A DNA stretch of 64,000 nt from Rhizoclosmatium globosum (lineage: Eukaryota; Chytridiomycota; Chytridiomycetes; Chytridiales; Chytriomycetaceae). How positions within the stretch are numbered: position 1 is the first letter of the stretch; each line of letters starts with the position of its first letter. The notes beneath the pieces were generated by a model that was not told where the DNA came from, did no database searches, and was given only the letters and a program-made list of their open reading frames with translations. The stretch is taken from contig MCGO01000051.1 in the NCBI GenBank assembly GCA_002104985.1, positions 186,001-250,000 of the forward strand, read 5' to 3'. This document shows positions 25,636-39,677 of this stretch, piece after piece. The position numbers were made by a program, and so were the translations under genes.

Positions 25636-26969
25636 ATGAGTCTCTGTTGCTTGGATCGGACTCCATTCCACACGCAGCACCAGGAACAGCTGGCAGTGCT
25701 CCTTCTTCGCCTGCAAACTCTCCAAGACCTCGTACCAAACCCAAATATGACCCGCTTTACCTTACGAAAGTCTTTATCTTCGCCGTATTGTGGATTGCAA
25801 TACCATTCGCCACTGTCGTTGTCGGAGCAACAATCCTACCCTTCGAAATCATAACACAAAAAAGAACACTGATTCGTGAGGTGCAGAAAGCATTTGGGTC
25901 GTTTGTCGTCGTTACAGTCTATCTATTCCTACCTCAAACTGAACTTGTTCTCACTGGCGATTGGCCGCATCTGGAAGCAACTAAAAAGACTATTGCGATT
26001 GCGAATCACCAAATATACCCAGATTGGATGTATCTCTGGGTATTGGCATGGTGGAGGCAAGTATGCTTGGTTCCAACAAAGCACAAGGAATAACTGCTCA
26101 AATCAACAGAAACTTGCATGGAGACCTTCGTATTATATTGATCAAAGTACTGTCATTGTTACCGATCCTTGGACAGGGAATTCAACTGTTTGATTGGATC
26201 TTTGTGCATCAGAAACTAGACAAGGACCGGGAAATCATTCGTCAGAACTTGACAACTGCCAAAAACGACGTGGGAAACCCTTTGTTTCTCCTCATATTTC
26301 CGGAAGGCACGTTGAATACGCCAGGGAATGTGGAGAAGAGTAAGCTATACGCTGAAAAGGTAATAGCTTCTGCATTTCCAGTAATAACAGCTGACCTCTT
26401 TCCAGATGCGTATATCGCCACATCCACAACACGTCATTCTCCCAAAGTCCACTGGTCTCTATTTAGCTCTTCAAGACCTATCTCCATCTGTCGACAACCT
26501 CTTTGACTTAACTGTCGGTTATTCTGGAGTCTCATCCACGGACGTCCCCTTCGCGGTATTTCCACCCGACAAGTTGTTTTTCGAAGACAGATACCCATCT
26601 GAAATCCATATTCATGTTACAAAGTACTCTGTACGTGATTTACCGGGCTTTCGTGCAACAGATGAAGTCTCCTCGAATGATGAAGGGCTGAAAAAGGAGT
26701 TTGATACGTGGTTGAGATCTGTTTGGATGGAGAAGGATAATCGTTTGAAATACTTTTATGACTATGGATGGATGGTGGACACCTTGAAATCTGTTGATGG
26801 TGTTACATATGTAAAAGTTGTGCCAAAGCTGTTGGATTGGTTGTACTTTTGGGGATTGCTGTTTATCGCTTGGATTGTGATTCCGATTTATGGACAAATA
26901 ATCTGGTGGGCGCTTTGGGCAATCTGCTATGGCTTCTACTACACTATTTCACGAGCCTTTAGTTTGTAG
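25636..26969 (+). CDS. LPLAT/AGPAT-like lysophospholipid acyltransferase, paralogue 3
   Basis: This is the third copy, separated from the other two by repeats and the four-TM gene. It has the membrane helix (KVFIFAVLWIAIPFATVVV), then ANHQIYPDWMYLW. A first intron (about 26059-26108) precedes NLHGDLRIILIKVL, and FPEGTLNTPGN lies at about 26297-26330. A second intron (about 26359-26405) precedes HVILPKSTG and the C-terminal membrane hairpin. The core is intact. The 5' end is odd: the frame that aligns with the leaders of its paralogues (SLLLGSDSIP) has no in-frame ATG, and the ATG at 25636 is in another frame. Either one base is missing near 25640, or an upstream coding exon was not recognised. 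Confidence 0.8.
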
Positions 26970-27045
26970 TCAGCTAAACTTGGATTTATTCAATAAGAAC
27001 CTCTTTAGTGTATCCCAGTCATAGAATACGTTTATTTGAGAAACT

Positions 27046-29978
<2,933 letters not shown>

Positions 29979-30304
29979 TATTTTGGGTATCTCAGTGTGG
30001 GGGTCAAAGAGCTAAACGTGATGCAAGAGGCGCGTCTCAGAATTTTTGGGGAGTAGTTGGACGATCCGGCAATCTCCTCAATAAATTAAGTGCCAGTTCT
30101 GTTACTAATGAATTATGAGTTGGACTGAGCGATTTAGAGAGTGACTGCATCGTGCTGCTGGGTTTTCTTGAGATGATGAAGTTTTGACAGTCTGGGTCAA
30201 AGAATTGTTTGTTTCTTCATCGGGATACTGTTTCCCTCGTTCACACATGGTATTACATAACAAATTCCATTCCGAGTGCATTTATTCCCTTCTGCATACT
30301 GTAA
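29979..30304. other. Intergenic region between two minus-strand genes
   Basis: Upstream region of the kinase and 3' flank of the kappa-GST-like gene. No further gene is seen. Confidence 0.4.
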
Positions 30305-31969
30305 CTACAACCGACTTGCCCCCTTCTTCCCATCCACAACCTTCACACCCGCCAACAAATCCGCAACAACATCCATAACACGATCCTGTCCCCACACAAC
30401 CCCAACTCCACCCTCTCCACACTTACAAACACCTCTCCCCGCATTCCCTTTACACTCACACACGACAAAACTAGGAACCCCAAACACACCACATCGTTTC
30501 GCCCACGCCATATTCTCCCACAAAGCCTGCTTCACTGCCGAATCACTCGTCGCTTTCGCAACCATATCAGCAGCCTCATCGTCCCCGTACCCTTCCTCAA
30601 CCAACACATGTTCAACACCATTCGCGTCCGACACATCTTCATTAAACCGCCACGACGCGTCAAAGAGGCAGGTGGTTGTTTCAGGGTACAAGATCGCGAC
30701 GCGAGAGGCTGTCACGGAGCGGATTGGGAAGCGGTCGGGCCAGAGGAGTGTTGTTGGGTGTGGCGGTTGGGAGGTGTGTTCGAGGGGGAGGGCGTTCCAG
30801 TGGTGGATCCAGTCTTGCATGTCTTTGCCGCCGTAGCGTTGTTTTTGGGGTGGGAGGGAGAGGATGTTTCCGGAGCCGAGTCTGTTATTTGGGCGAGGTA
30901 AAGGGTGAGCGGAGGGGAAGGGGTAAAGGGAGAGGAACTTACTCGTTGAAGATTCCACCGATTACGATTGGGACGTGGGTGATTTTGAGGTTTGGGCCGC
31001 AGAGGGGTTGGAGACGGTCTTTGACGACGTTGAAGCCAAGGTAACTCCATGGACTCGAGAAATCCCAGAAGAAGATCAAGTTCCGTTCCTTTTTGAGTGG
31101 GAAACTCGAAGACGGAGCTAATCGGAGTTGAGGGAACGGGGGAGGAAGGGAGGTCGATGATGGATTGGTTTCCTTGAATTGGAGTGAACGAAGGTGTGAT
31201 TCCACAAAGACAAGCCGATCCCCGCCCCAGTAGCAAGCTGGTTCTCCAGAGATAGTTTGTGGGAGGTAAAAGAAAGGAACTCCAGGTGCACCCAATTCCA
31301 CGACACGCGTTGTAGCTTCATGAAGTGCGGTTGAAACCTGCTTATCGTTCCAGCACTCCTCTTTCAACGCAACATTAACAGATTTCGCCACGTTGAGAAT
31401 AACAGCTTTCTGCGACACATCGAGACCATTTACCCAATAAGCTTTGAACAGCGCGTGAGTCAGTCTGAGGTATGTGAAGAGTTTAAGCCACCCACACAGC
31501 CAAGTAAACACATGGGATTCTCAGCCAACCAACCTCTTTCTGTCGCTCTGGTTCGTTACAGAAGTCAGGGCTCTTAGTGCATCGAGTGTTCTGACTGGAT
31601 GGTTTTTGTTCCAGACGAGCGGAATCTTGTGCGTTGCGAGTGTTCGTTCAAAGTCTTGTTTGAGGATGACCGACTTCTGCCTTGGCTGTGCATCCGTGGC
31701 AGACCCGGCTTTTCCTGCGAAGAATTAACAAGAACAAAGAAAGAGAGAAAGAAGAGAGTACCCTGCGGCGCCTTGGTTTGGTCGTAGATGCCGCCAAGAA
31801 GAACCGGCGTGAACGCAACGTCGCTTTCACCCACTTTCACGCGAAGTGTCGAGAGCCGGATGGAGGCGATGTAGGCATACGGGCATACAATGTCTGCATT
31901 CGATCGAGCGTGATTAGTTGAGAAGGCAGTAAGGAGGTAACGCCTACCATAGAAGAATTCAAGCTTCAT
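30305..31969 (-). CDS. Tandem kappa-GST / HCCA-isomerase-like protein (two DsbA-type domains)
   Basis: Two thioredoxin-fold domains of the DsbA/2-hydroxychromene-2-carboxylate isomerase/GST-kappa family lie in one frame. The first starts MKLEFFYD, split by an intron after the Tyr codon, and continues IVCPYAYIASI, with GGIYDQ and later GAPGVPFFYL. The second starts NLIFFWDFSSPWSYLGF, with HVPIVIGGIFNE and GVFGVPSFVV. Both keep the cis-Pro loop (GxPxF). The second keeps the Ser of the SPWSY motif used by kappa GSTs to bind glutathione, and the first has CPYAY instead. Predicted roles are glutathione conjugation or isomerisation. At about 455 residues the protein is twice the usual length, indicating internal duplication and divergence. 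Introns are at about 31946-31893, 31760-31715, 31535-31467 and about 30940-30890. Confidence 0.75.
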
Positions 31970-32255
31970 TTTGTTGCTTTATCCCATACCTGATCTCAAA
32001 TAATCACAAACTTATGCTAATTTATTCATCCATATATCACGGCCCAGTCATGGCGAATTTATCACCTCAGTTTTGACCAACGGCAAGGTCCCATCTCCCT
32101 TCACTAATCGACCCATTGAACCATTTCCAACTGCCCCAACCAAAAAACTGCAGGTCCCATTCACCCATTAATAAATTCCACATGCCGCTATTGCAATCAA
32201 AATGAATATAAGAGGCAGGCTGTAAACCATAACGGTATTCCAAGCCCATCCACGA

Positions 32256-32828
32256 ATGATTCTCCACCTCCTTCCCCTCCTTCTTACCCTCTTCTCCATC
32301 ACGCAAGCCATAAATGCAGCAGCCCTCCCAGCCCCAACATCGCCATCCATTCCCCCAAATCCCTCCGAATCCCACAACAAAACAACGCTCCACAGCCGCA
32401 TGGGCGACGCAGCCTGGGGCGGAGAAATCAACCGCGGTCCATGCATGTACGTCGGCGCCGCATACAACCTCTACGCCCGCAAACAGCATTTCCTTCGATC
32501 CTCTGAAAAATGGAGCCAGAACAACTGGCGAGTCACTGTCGGCTTGAACCCGCTTGGATCCATGGTCCCGCCGGCTGTGCTTGCTGTCACGCAGGAAGAA
32601 CATGCTGATAAGTGGAGTGTTGGGTGGCCTGGGTATCATACTTTGGATACGGTGTTACGGTTGCAGGAGGATGGGAATCTTTGTTTGTATCCTGATTCGG
32701 GGTGGAATCCGATTTGGTGTTCTGGGACGAATGGGATTATTCCGTCGAGAGCTTGTATTGGGGAGGATGGGACGTTTTATATTGTTGCCAAGTGGTGGTT
32801 TTGGGAATATGTTGCTTGGTGGGTGTAA
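32256..32828 (+). CDS. Secreted bulb-type (mannose-binding) lectin-like protein
   Basis: This is a single-exon protein of 190 residues. The first 21 residues form a signal peptide (LHLLPLLLTLFSITQAINAA). A Pro/Ser-rich linker follows. Near the C-terminus LQEDGNLCLYPDSGWNPIW fits the QxDxNxVxY sugar-binding motif of bulb-type lectins, followed by CSGTNG. Only one clear motif is present, and a weaker one (EDGTFYIVAKWW) follows, so this is probably a partial or divergent domain. It presumably acts outside the cell or at the wall, in binding host, prey or self glycans. Cys residues are few. Closely packed Trp residues end the protein. Confidence 0.65.
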   Translation: MILHLLPLLLTLFSITQAINAAALPAPTSPSIPPNPSESHNKTTLHSRMGDAAWGGEINRGPCMYVGAAYNLYARKQHFLRSSEKWSQNNWRVTVGLNPLGSMVPPAVLAVTQEEHADKWSVGWPGYHTLDTVLRLQEDGNLCLYPDSGWNPIWCSGTNGIIPSRACIGEDGTFYIVAKWWFWEYVAWWV

Positions 32829-32913
32829 ACTCACTGAGTCTGTCAACTGATCTCCATTCATTCATTCATTCAATTCACTTTTTAATTCGTATAGAATTCC
32901 AATAAATCTCCAC

Positions 32914-35247
32914 ATGTTTTTTCTGTTACTTTCTCACACTTTTCGAAAGCAACGCCGCCCAAAGTCCAAGCGAATGACAGTTGAAACCGAGTCCATTGCC
33001 ACAGTTGAAACAACGAATGTGAAAGAGTTGGAAGATGAATTGGATGGGCAACTGGCTGATCACCTTCTTCAAACTGTTGAGCTTGAGCTTTCAAAGCTTC
33101 CCAAAGACTCAAACGGACTTTTGATTGGTATAACCTTACTCCTTCTTTCTCCTTCGTAGCTAGATTGCAATACACTATCTATCTTCTGTGCTATCTAACC
33201 ACTGCTTCAAACAGAGGCTTCCCTTGCCTTCTCATCCCTCTTCACCTCAAAGTCGGCTCAGCTTCCACCAGCCCTCGCTCTCTTTTCGTACTCAGCAACT
33301 GCATTCACAAGCGACGACAAGGACTTGACTGCAGCGGACTTCAATGTGGTTGAGATCCACTCCTTTGACGACTTTGAAACAGCCTACGAATCCGCAAAAG
33401 AGTCTTTCCAGAATGGAGGAGGTAGTGCTGTTCAGTTGGATGGCGGAGGTAACTGTTAATTAGTGTTGGGGTGAGCCTAAATTGATCCCGAAAACCTCCT
33501 TTGATAGAGATTGACAAGAAAGTCGTGTTTGCAATCAGCGATGGAACGCTCCCTGAAGAAGCGACGGAATTCAGTGTTCGATTCGCGCAGGAATTCGGGC
33601 TCAAACATGTGCAGTTTGGGGGCGATGCGCATGAAGATTTGAGTGAGACTTTGAAGGAGGTTGAAGGACAATTGGCGGATCATCTGTTGGAGACTGTTCG
33701 TGTTGAAATTCAGAAAGTGAAGGAGAGGGATTATGATGGGTTGATTATATGTGAGTTGTGATTCCTTGTTTGTGTCTTCAACTGGCTAATAATCCTGTAA
33801 TAATCCACCTTGAAATCATTACCAGCCGCATCCCTTCCATTCTCCCCCCTCTTTTCAACCCCAGAAAACCCATCAATCATCCTCTTCTCCTACCCATCCA
33901 CCCACTTTTCAGAAACCCCTTCCACACTCCCTCCTCCAACCCTCACAAAAATCAACCCCTCAGACCCACCCGAATCCGTATACACCTCCATCCGCTCGAA
34001 AATCACAGTCACAGAACCCCCCGTATACTTTATCTTCAACAACGGAACGTACACTCAAGAGTCACACCTCCTCGCCGCGCGTATCGCGTCAGACTATAAA
34101 TTCAAGCTTGTTACGTTTGCGGGGATTGCGCCTGTGATCACGACTGATAGCGAAGAGGAGGAAGAGGGTGTTGAAGTGGATATCGTGGTTGAGAATGATG
34201 TGTTGTTGGATGACGTGAACTCTGATTTGAATTCTCAGCTTGCGGAGCAGATTTTGGAGGTTGTTCGGGCGGGGTTGGTGGGGTGGGAGGGGAGTGTACT
34301 TGTTGGTGAGTTTTATTTTTGTCGGTTGGTTTATTGGGGGCCTTTTGGAAAGTTGATGGTTTTGTTTTTTTGTAGAGGCTTCGATGAGTTATAGTCCGCT
34401 CTTTCAGGCCTCGGAAAGTGCTCCTTCGCTTGCTCTGTTTGCGTACCCAGCGGACCATTTTGATGATGGCGAGAATATCCCCAGTTTCAAGAAGTCGTTC
34501 AGTGTTGTTGAAGTCCACTCCTTTGAGCCCTTTGACGTTGTGTACGAAAGCGTTAAGACGCGTGTTGAGGCTGAAGGAATGGTCAAGAACGGGCGGACTG
34601 TTATTTTCGCGATTGTGAATGGAGAGTCTGGAGATGCTGCTGTTATTTGTGAGAAGTTGGTGGGGGAGTATGGATTGAAGAGCGTCAAGTTTGGAGGTGA
34701 GGAGGAAGGGGATGCGGGGATTGTTGTTGAGAGTGATGTTGCGATTGAGGATGTGGATGAAGAGATTAGTGCGCAGATTGCGGAGCATTTGTTGGAGAGT
34801 GTTCGCGTTGAAGTTGGGAAGGCTAAGGAGAACAAGGCTGCTGGATTGATTGTTGGTAAGTGGCTTGATAACTAATTGTGGAGTTAATTTAATTCGAATG
34901 ATAATCACTCAGAGGCATCGCTTGGATTTAGTCCTCTATTTGACTCTTCATCTGACTCGGAGGAAAAACCTGCTCTTGCGCTCTTCGCGTACCCGGCTGA
35001 ACACTTTGACGACAGCGAACTTGTAGACCTTTCTAATGCACTCAATGTCATTGAAGTCCACTCTTACGAACCATTTGAGTCTGTCGTCGAAAGTGTCAAG
35101 AAGAGCTTGGAAGGAGAAGGATTAGTGGATGGATTCAATGTCATTTTCGCTATTGGTAGTGGTGCGAGTAACGAACAGAGCCATTTACTCTGTGTCAAGT
35201 TGGCGGAAGAGTTTGGATTGAGATTGTTTCAGTTTGGCACGCAGTAG
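32914..35247 (+). CDS. Protein of four tandem repeat units with introns at unit borders; family unknown
   Basis: After splicing, the product is about 640 residues made of a leader and four homologous units of about 130-190 residues. Each unit starts after an intron with (E/S)AS(L/M)xxSPLF or a variant. It continues to LALFAYPAxHF, a V(I/V)EVHSFEPF block, an FAI block and GLKxVxFGG. It ends in a helical stretch xxQLAxHLLExVRVE before the next intron. Introns lie at the same place in each unit (about 33127-33212, 33751-33824, 34305-34377, 34855-34911), and a fifth splits the first unit (about 33445-33508). Unit 2 is the most diverged. The first ATG is 32914; 32974 is equally possible. No known domain is recognised. 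A decayed copy of the last unit lies at 41.73-41.97 kb. The function is unknown. Confidence 0.7.
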
Positions 35248-35379
35248 GCGCACAGTAGTTTTCGCTGAGTACCTTTGTTGATTTCTATGTGTTTTGAGTA
35301 GTATTCGTATCGTTCATTTGATTGTTACAATAGAATAAAGGTAGAAACTTGTTTGTTCCGAATTCGGACACCAAAAACA

Positions 35380-37780
35380 ATGTACAACCACAAGAAAGCG
35401 AGCACCAACAAGACAACCGGGCCAGCACCGCCTTCCGTTCTCGGCTACTTCCGGCGCGCCACGTCACCACCAACGCAACCAACACAACCAACACAATCAA
35501 ACCAGGCAACGAAGGGTTCGTGGGCACCGGGCCTCGCAAAGACGCTCTCGACCGCCTCGGATGCAAACCACCCTTCTGCCGCCTCTTCTTCTTCAACTAC
35601 ATCAAATTCAAAACTTGGAATTCGGGCATCGGCGTTGAATGCAGAAGACGCGTTTCGCCGGTCGTTGTCGATGTCTGGTTCAACTGGATCCACTACTTCA
35701 ACACAACTCAAACGACCTCTTTCTTCTTCTTTAAACTCGTTTGAACCACCTCTAAAAAGATCGCTAAATGGCCTGGCTTCGGCAAACAACTACAACTACA
35801 ACCACAACTCATCCTCATCTTCAACTTCAACTTCCTCGGTGCGATACCTCAAAGACATGAACTCTCACAGCAGACCTACTCAATCAACGGCATCTCAGAG
35901 CAAGTTCAATCGACCGTCTTCAACATCAGCTGTTCCTGTAAAGTCCGAATTTCGGTTCGACAACGCTCCGAAACTTCAGAAGCAATCATCTAACTTTTCT
36001 GCACCGCCTGAATCTGGTATCAATCTGACGAACGAGCAGAAACAGGTTCTGGATTTGGTGGAACAAGGAGAGAATCTGTTTTACACTGGATCAGCTGGTG
36101 AAATCTGCTCTCCCCTACTTGTAAAGAACGTATGAATGCTCAAACGTTATGTCCTGATAGGAACTGGAAAGTCTGTTCTAATGCGTCAAATCATTCGGAA
36201 CCTCAGAACTAGATTGATGCCATTCGAAATTGCGATCACGGCTCCAACTGGTACCTGACACCTGATTCAGTATGTTGCGTGAAAGAGTACTGACTTTTCT
36301 TGTAACAGGAATCGCCGCCACAAATATTGGAGGGATCACTCTTCATTCCTTTGCTGGATGTGGTCTTGCATTTGGTACGTGCACAACATCATTCTTTCTT
36401 CGCACATAATATATTTACTTAACTGAATGACTCTGATCACTTTCAGAGCCTACAAAACAATGTGTGCAGAAAATTCAGGCAAATAAAAGGGCTGCTGTCA
36501 GGTGGAAGACGGTCAAGGTGCTAATTATTGATGAAAGTGAGTTGTTAATGCTGTTTTTCGTGTTTAATTAAACGTGGACTACCGTTTAGTTTCTATGGTG
36601 GAAGGACAATTCTTTGATAAACTGAACGAGATTGCGAAACTGATTCGTATGGATTCAAAGCCTTTTGGAGGGATACAGGTACCTCATCGTGGCAATGTTG
36701 AGATCTCGAAACTAACGACAACTTAAAACAACTTTAGTTGATTGTCTGCGGAGACTTTATGCAGTTACCACCCATCAACAAGAAAGAAGTCAAGTTTGCT
36801 TTCGAGGCAAAGGCATGGACGGAGTGTATGACGAAAACAATTTTGGTTCGTTCGTATTTTAAGATTATTTCCGTGGGGTTCTCATTTGTATATACCGCGA
36901 ACAGCTGAAGGAAGTATTTCGGCAGAAAGACGCGTCGTTCATCAAGATTCTGAATGAAATCCGGATGGGTCAGGTTACAAAAGAGACTGAAGAGATTCTG
37001 TCCAGTTTGTCGCGTCCTCTAAAACCTCAAGGAACTCTGGTTCCGACTGAATTGTACGCGTACATTTTTTCTTTCAACAATTTTATTTGCTATTTTCTGT
37101 TTGAAACTAAATGACTTCAAAAAAGGTTCGCAATGAGAAATGAAGTCGACGCGTGTAACCAGAGACACCTCGCCCAACTCCCCGGCCAAGTGAAAATATT
37201 CAACGCACTCCGAAACACAGTCTCAGATCCACGGCTCCATGAACGTCTTGACAAGGACTGTAACGCGGTCGACAGTCTTCACCTGAAAGTCAACGCGCAA
37301 GTCATGTGTATCAAGAACCTGACTGACCAAGGACTCGTGAATGGCAGTTTGGGGTGTGTTATTGGGTTTGAGGAGGATACGGGGTTGCCTGTTGTGGATT
37401 TTAAGAGTGGGAATGGGGGCAATGTTTCTATTAGACGGACTGTGAATATGGAGCAGTGGAAGCTTGAGAGTGGGCGTGACGTTGTGACGAAGGAACAGGT
37501 ATAACGGCTGAATTTTGGGGGGTTTGACAAGTTCTGTACTTATTGTATTGTTATAGTTGCCGCTTGTTCTTGCGTATGCTTTAAGTATCCACAAGAGTCA
37601 AGGACAGACACTTCCGCTTGTTCGTATCGATCTTGGGAAAGTGTTTGAAAAGGGCAGAGTTATGTCGCGTTGTCGCGGGCGGTTAGTTTGGATGGACTGC
37701 AAGTACTGAATTTCAGGAAGGATAAGGTGTTGGCCCATCCTAAGGTTATTGAGTTTAATCGTGCTTTGTTTTCGTTTTAA
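35380..37780 (+). CDS. PIF1: Pif1-family 5'-3' DNA helicase
   Basis: Pif1 helicases unwind G-quadruplexes and forks in the nucleus and mitochondrion. The Ser/Asn-rich N-terminal 200 residues include SVLGYFRR, loosely like a PCNA-interaction motif. The helicase core starts [21 protein letters not shown]. An intron splits the Walker A motif (GSAG|TGKS at about 36112-36162). Walker B is VLIIDEISM, the Pif1 signature is [19 protein letters not shown], and LKEVFRQ follows. Motifs V-VI are [12 protein letters not shown] and [16 protein letters not shown]. Eight short introns are needed. One G is missing from a GGG run near 37660, between VFEKG and the YVALSRA motif, which breaks the frame where no intron fits. 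The remaining sequence is conserved to the stop, so this looks like an assembly error or a very recent mutation. Confidence 0.85.
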
Positions 37781-38124
37781 TTCTATTTTCTTGAAATGAA
37801 TTGAAAAGTTCAGTAAAACTGTATGCTTGGAGTCCTTAACTTGGAAAGTTGAACTGGAATATCACATATTGTGCATGCAGGACAAGCAACTCCATGAATC
37901 TCAGAAGAGAGAAAAGAGGTAATTATAGTAAAAGCATGTTGTGCTGGATTCTGGTTGGTTATCGCAAGGGCCTAACTCCACCATTAACCATACCGGCGAT
38001 AGCATTTCACGCGTTTTAAAACCAAAAATAAAATGCTTAATGCTTTTCAAGCGACTGCAGTTTCTGATCTGAATTCTTTCTTTTTTACGGCATAATATAC
38101 AAATAATCCCTCTAATAACACCAG
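37781..38124. other. Intergenic region
   Basis: 3' flank of the helicase gene. No gene is recognised; a minus-strand open frame through it has no domain. Confidence 0.4.
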
Positions 38125-38196
38125 GGACTGGTAGCTCAGTGGTAGAGCGTAGGACTGCAAATCCCGAGGTCGCGGGATCATCCCCCGCCCGGTCCT
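38125..38196 (+). tRNA. tRNA-Cys (GCA), possibly defective
   Basis: The acceptor stem is GGACTGG/CCGGTCC. The D arm is GCTCAGTGGTAGAGC, the anticodon loop CTGCAAA (anticodon GCA) and the T stem GCGGG/CCCGC. The T loop reads ATCATCC instead of TTCRANN, so position 58 is not A and the internal B box is poor. The anticodon stem has an A-C mismatch. It is either a divergent gene or a pseudogene. Confidence 0.75.
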
Positions 38197-38293
38197 TTTG
38201 GTATCGAAGGATGGATGATGAATCGAAGGCGAAAGTAGTTTGGTTCAATGGACTTTTATTTCCTGTGACGTGTCCATTCCCAAAAGATAAACA

Positions 38294-38365
38294 TAGCACC
38301 GGCACGTTTCGATCGTGCGACCTCTGAGTTATGAGCCCAGCGATCTTCCGCTGATCTACGGTGCT
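38294..38365 (-). tRNA. Initiator tRNA-Met (CAT)
   Basis: The acceptor stem is AGCACCG/CGGTGCT with a full cloverleaf. The anticodon arm is CTGGGCTCATAACTCAG, with three G-C pairs. The T loop ATCGAAA has A54, typical of eukaryotic initiators. It converges with the tRNA-Cys, 97 bp away. Confidence 0.9.
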
Positions 38366-38394
38366 ATAATAGCTTTTGGAACCATTGAAAGTAT

Positions 38395-38770
38395 TAGTAC
38401 CAGCCAGTACAAGAAAATCCCGCTGATGCATATACTTCTGAAGATAGTTGCACGGTCAAGAGTATTGTGTTTAAAAGCGGTTGATGGCTGTATTCCATGC
38501 ATGCATTTCGGAGAATGAAGCGCGTTCTGTCGAGTATTAAATTCAGAGAGCAAAAATACATTGACGAGCGACTTCAAAGGAATAATGATTCGGCGTTTTT
38601 ATATCATCCGCCGGCTTTAAAGAGGCGTTGGGGTTGTTGGGTTCGGCACAAAACTGCATCACACAGCTTATATTAGTATTGATCTTGCGGGCTCTACATT
38701 ACGAGTACAGTGATATCCCATTAATTCACGGTGCTCGAGATCCTGATTAGCCAATAGCCAAGCCAACTGA
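38395..38770 (+). repeat. Degenerate dispersed repeat, copy 2
   Basis: This matches 5670-6080 in blocks: aagcggttgatggctgtattc at 38475, cagcttatattagtattgat near 38665, and gtacagtgatatcccattaat near 38707. It starts about 30 bp after the initiator tRNA gene. No coding potential is seen. Confidence 0.6.
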
Positions 38771-38937
38771 GGTATTCCATCGTCTCCACGCAAACAATGG
38801 CTGCTTTTAATATTATCGGTATGGATGCGTTTATACATGGCAATTACGTCAAGAACTAAAATGAATCCATGACGTTTTAAATGAGTTGTCTAACGAGATG
38901 AATAACCGCTTTCCTTTTCTATTATGGCTCAAATTTG
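38771..38937. other. Short AT-rich gap between repeats
   Basis: Nothing is recognised. Confidence 0.3.
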
Positions 38938-39600
38938 GAAAATGGTAAAGTGCGAAGATAAATTTATTGAGGTAGATGTAAAATAATCAGAGAGATATGC
39001 AGGTGAAGCTTGTTTGGGTGTGGTCGAGCTCAGCAAGGGAAAGTGGTGCCTTATAGGCAACCGTCAAGTCCTCAGGCATCCCGTTCTTCCAAGCATCTGC
39101 ACTGAGTGTAGCCTACCCCCTCAGTGCGACACAAGGACCCTGGAGTCGGAGCCAATGTTGATCCATCCCATCAACAATGGTGGTCCTGGAGGCGGGGAAC
39201 CACGCTGATTTGGGGGAAAATTCAATAATAATATCAAACATTCAATAAACATAAACCTGTAATTTCCATTGTCTAAGATCTCGATCTTGCCAAGTTGGTT
39301 GTGGTAGGGCTCGGCGAAGAAAGGACAGCGTGGGCCGAACCCACTTCTGCCCAGTTCACAAATCCGCATTCTTCACGTGTCTGCACCGAGTGTTGCCCAC
39401 CACCTCAGTGCAACACGTGAACCCTGGAGGCGGAGCTGAGGGATCCTACGCAATTGATCCACACAGTATCCTGGAGGCGGGGACCACAGTCTGATGTTGA
39501 CGCTGGATGGTCATGGACGCGTCCACTTGAAGGGATCCGATGGTCCGAGGCCGAGCCGAGTAGGTATGGAGTAGATTCTGTGTTCAAGATTAATTAGTAG
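38938..39600 (+). repeat. Modular repeat locus III
   Basis: A leader, module C (39018-39203), AT-rich spacer, module B (39298-39487) and start of the tail lie in the same order as 24310-23744, on the opposite strand. Leader, module C and spacer are very close to locus II; module B is a diverged relative of C. Both modules keep the gcac(t/c)gag...ctcagtgc inverted repeat. Confidence 0.75.
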
Positions 39601-39677
39601 CCAGGTAGACATACAAAATTATGAATATATACCAAAAATCGCCGTTCTTTGCGATCCTAATCTTGAAGTTGAAGCCA

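Noticed and set aside
34138..34908. Minus-strand frame of 256 codons opposite the repeat protein
   Set aside because: It crosses two introns of the real gene and is low-complexity Asn/Leu/Thr sequence without a domain.
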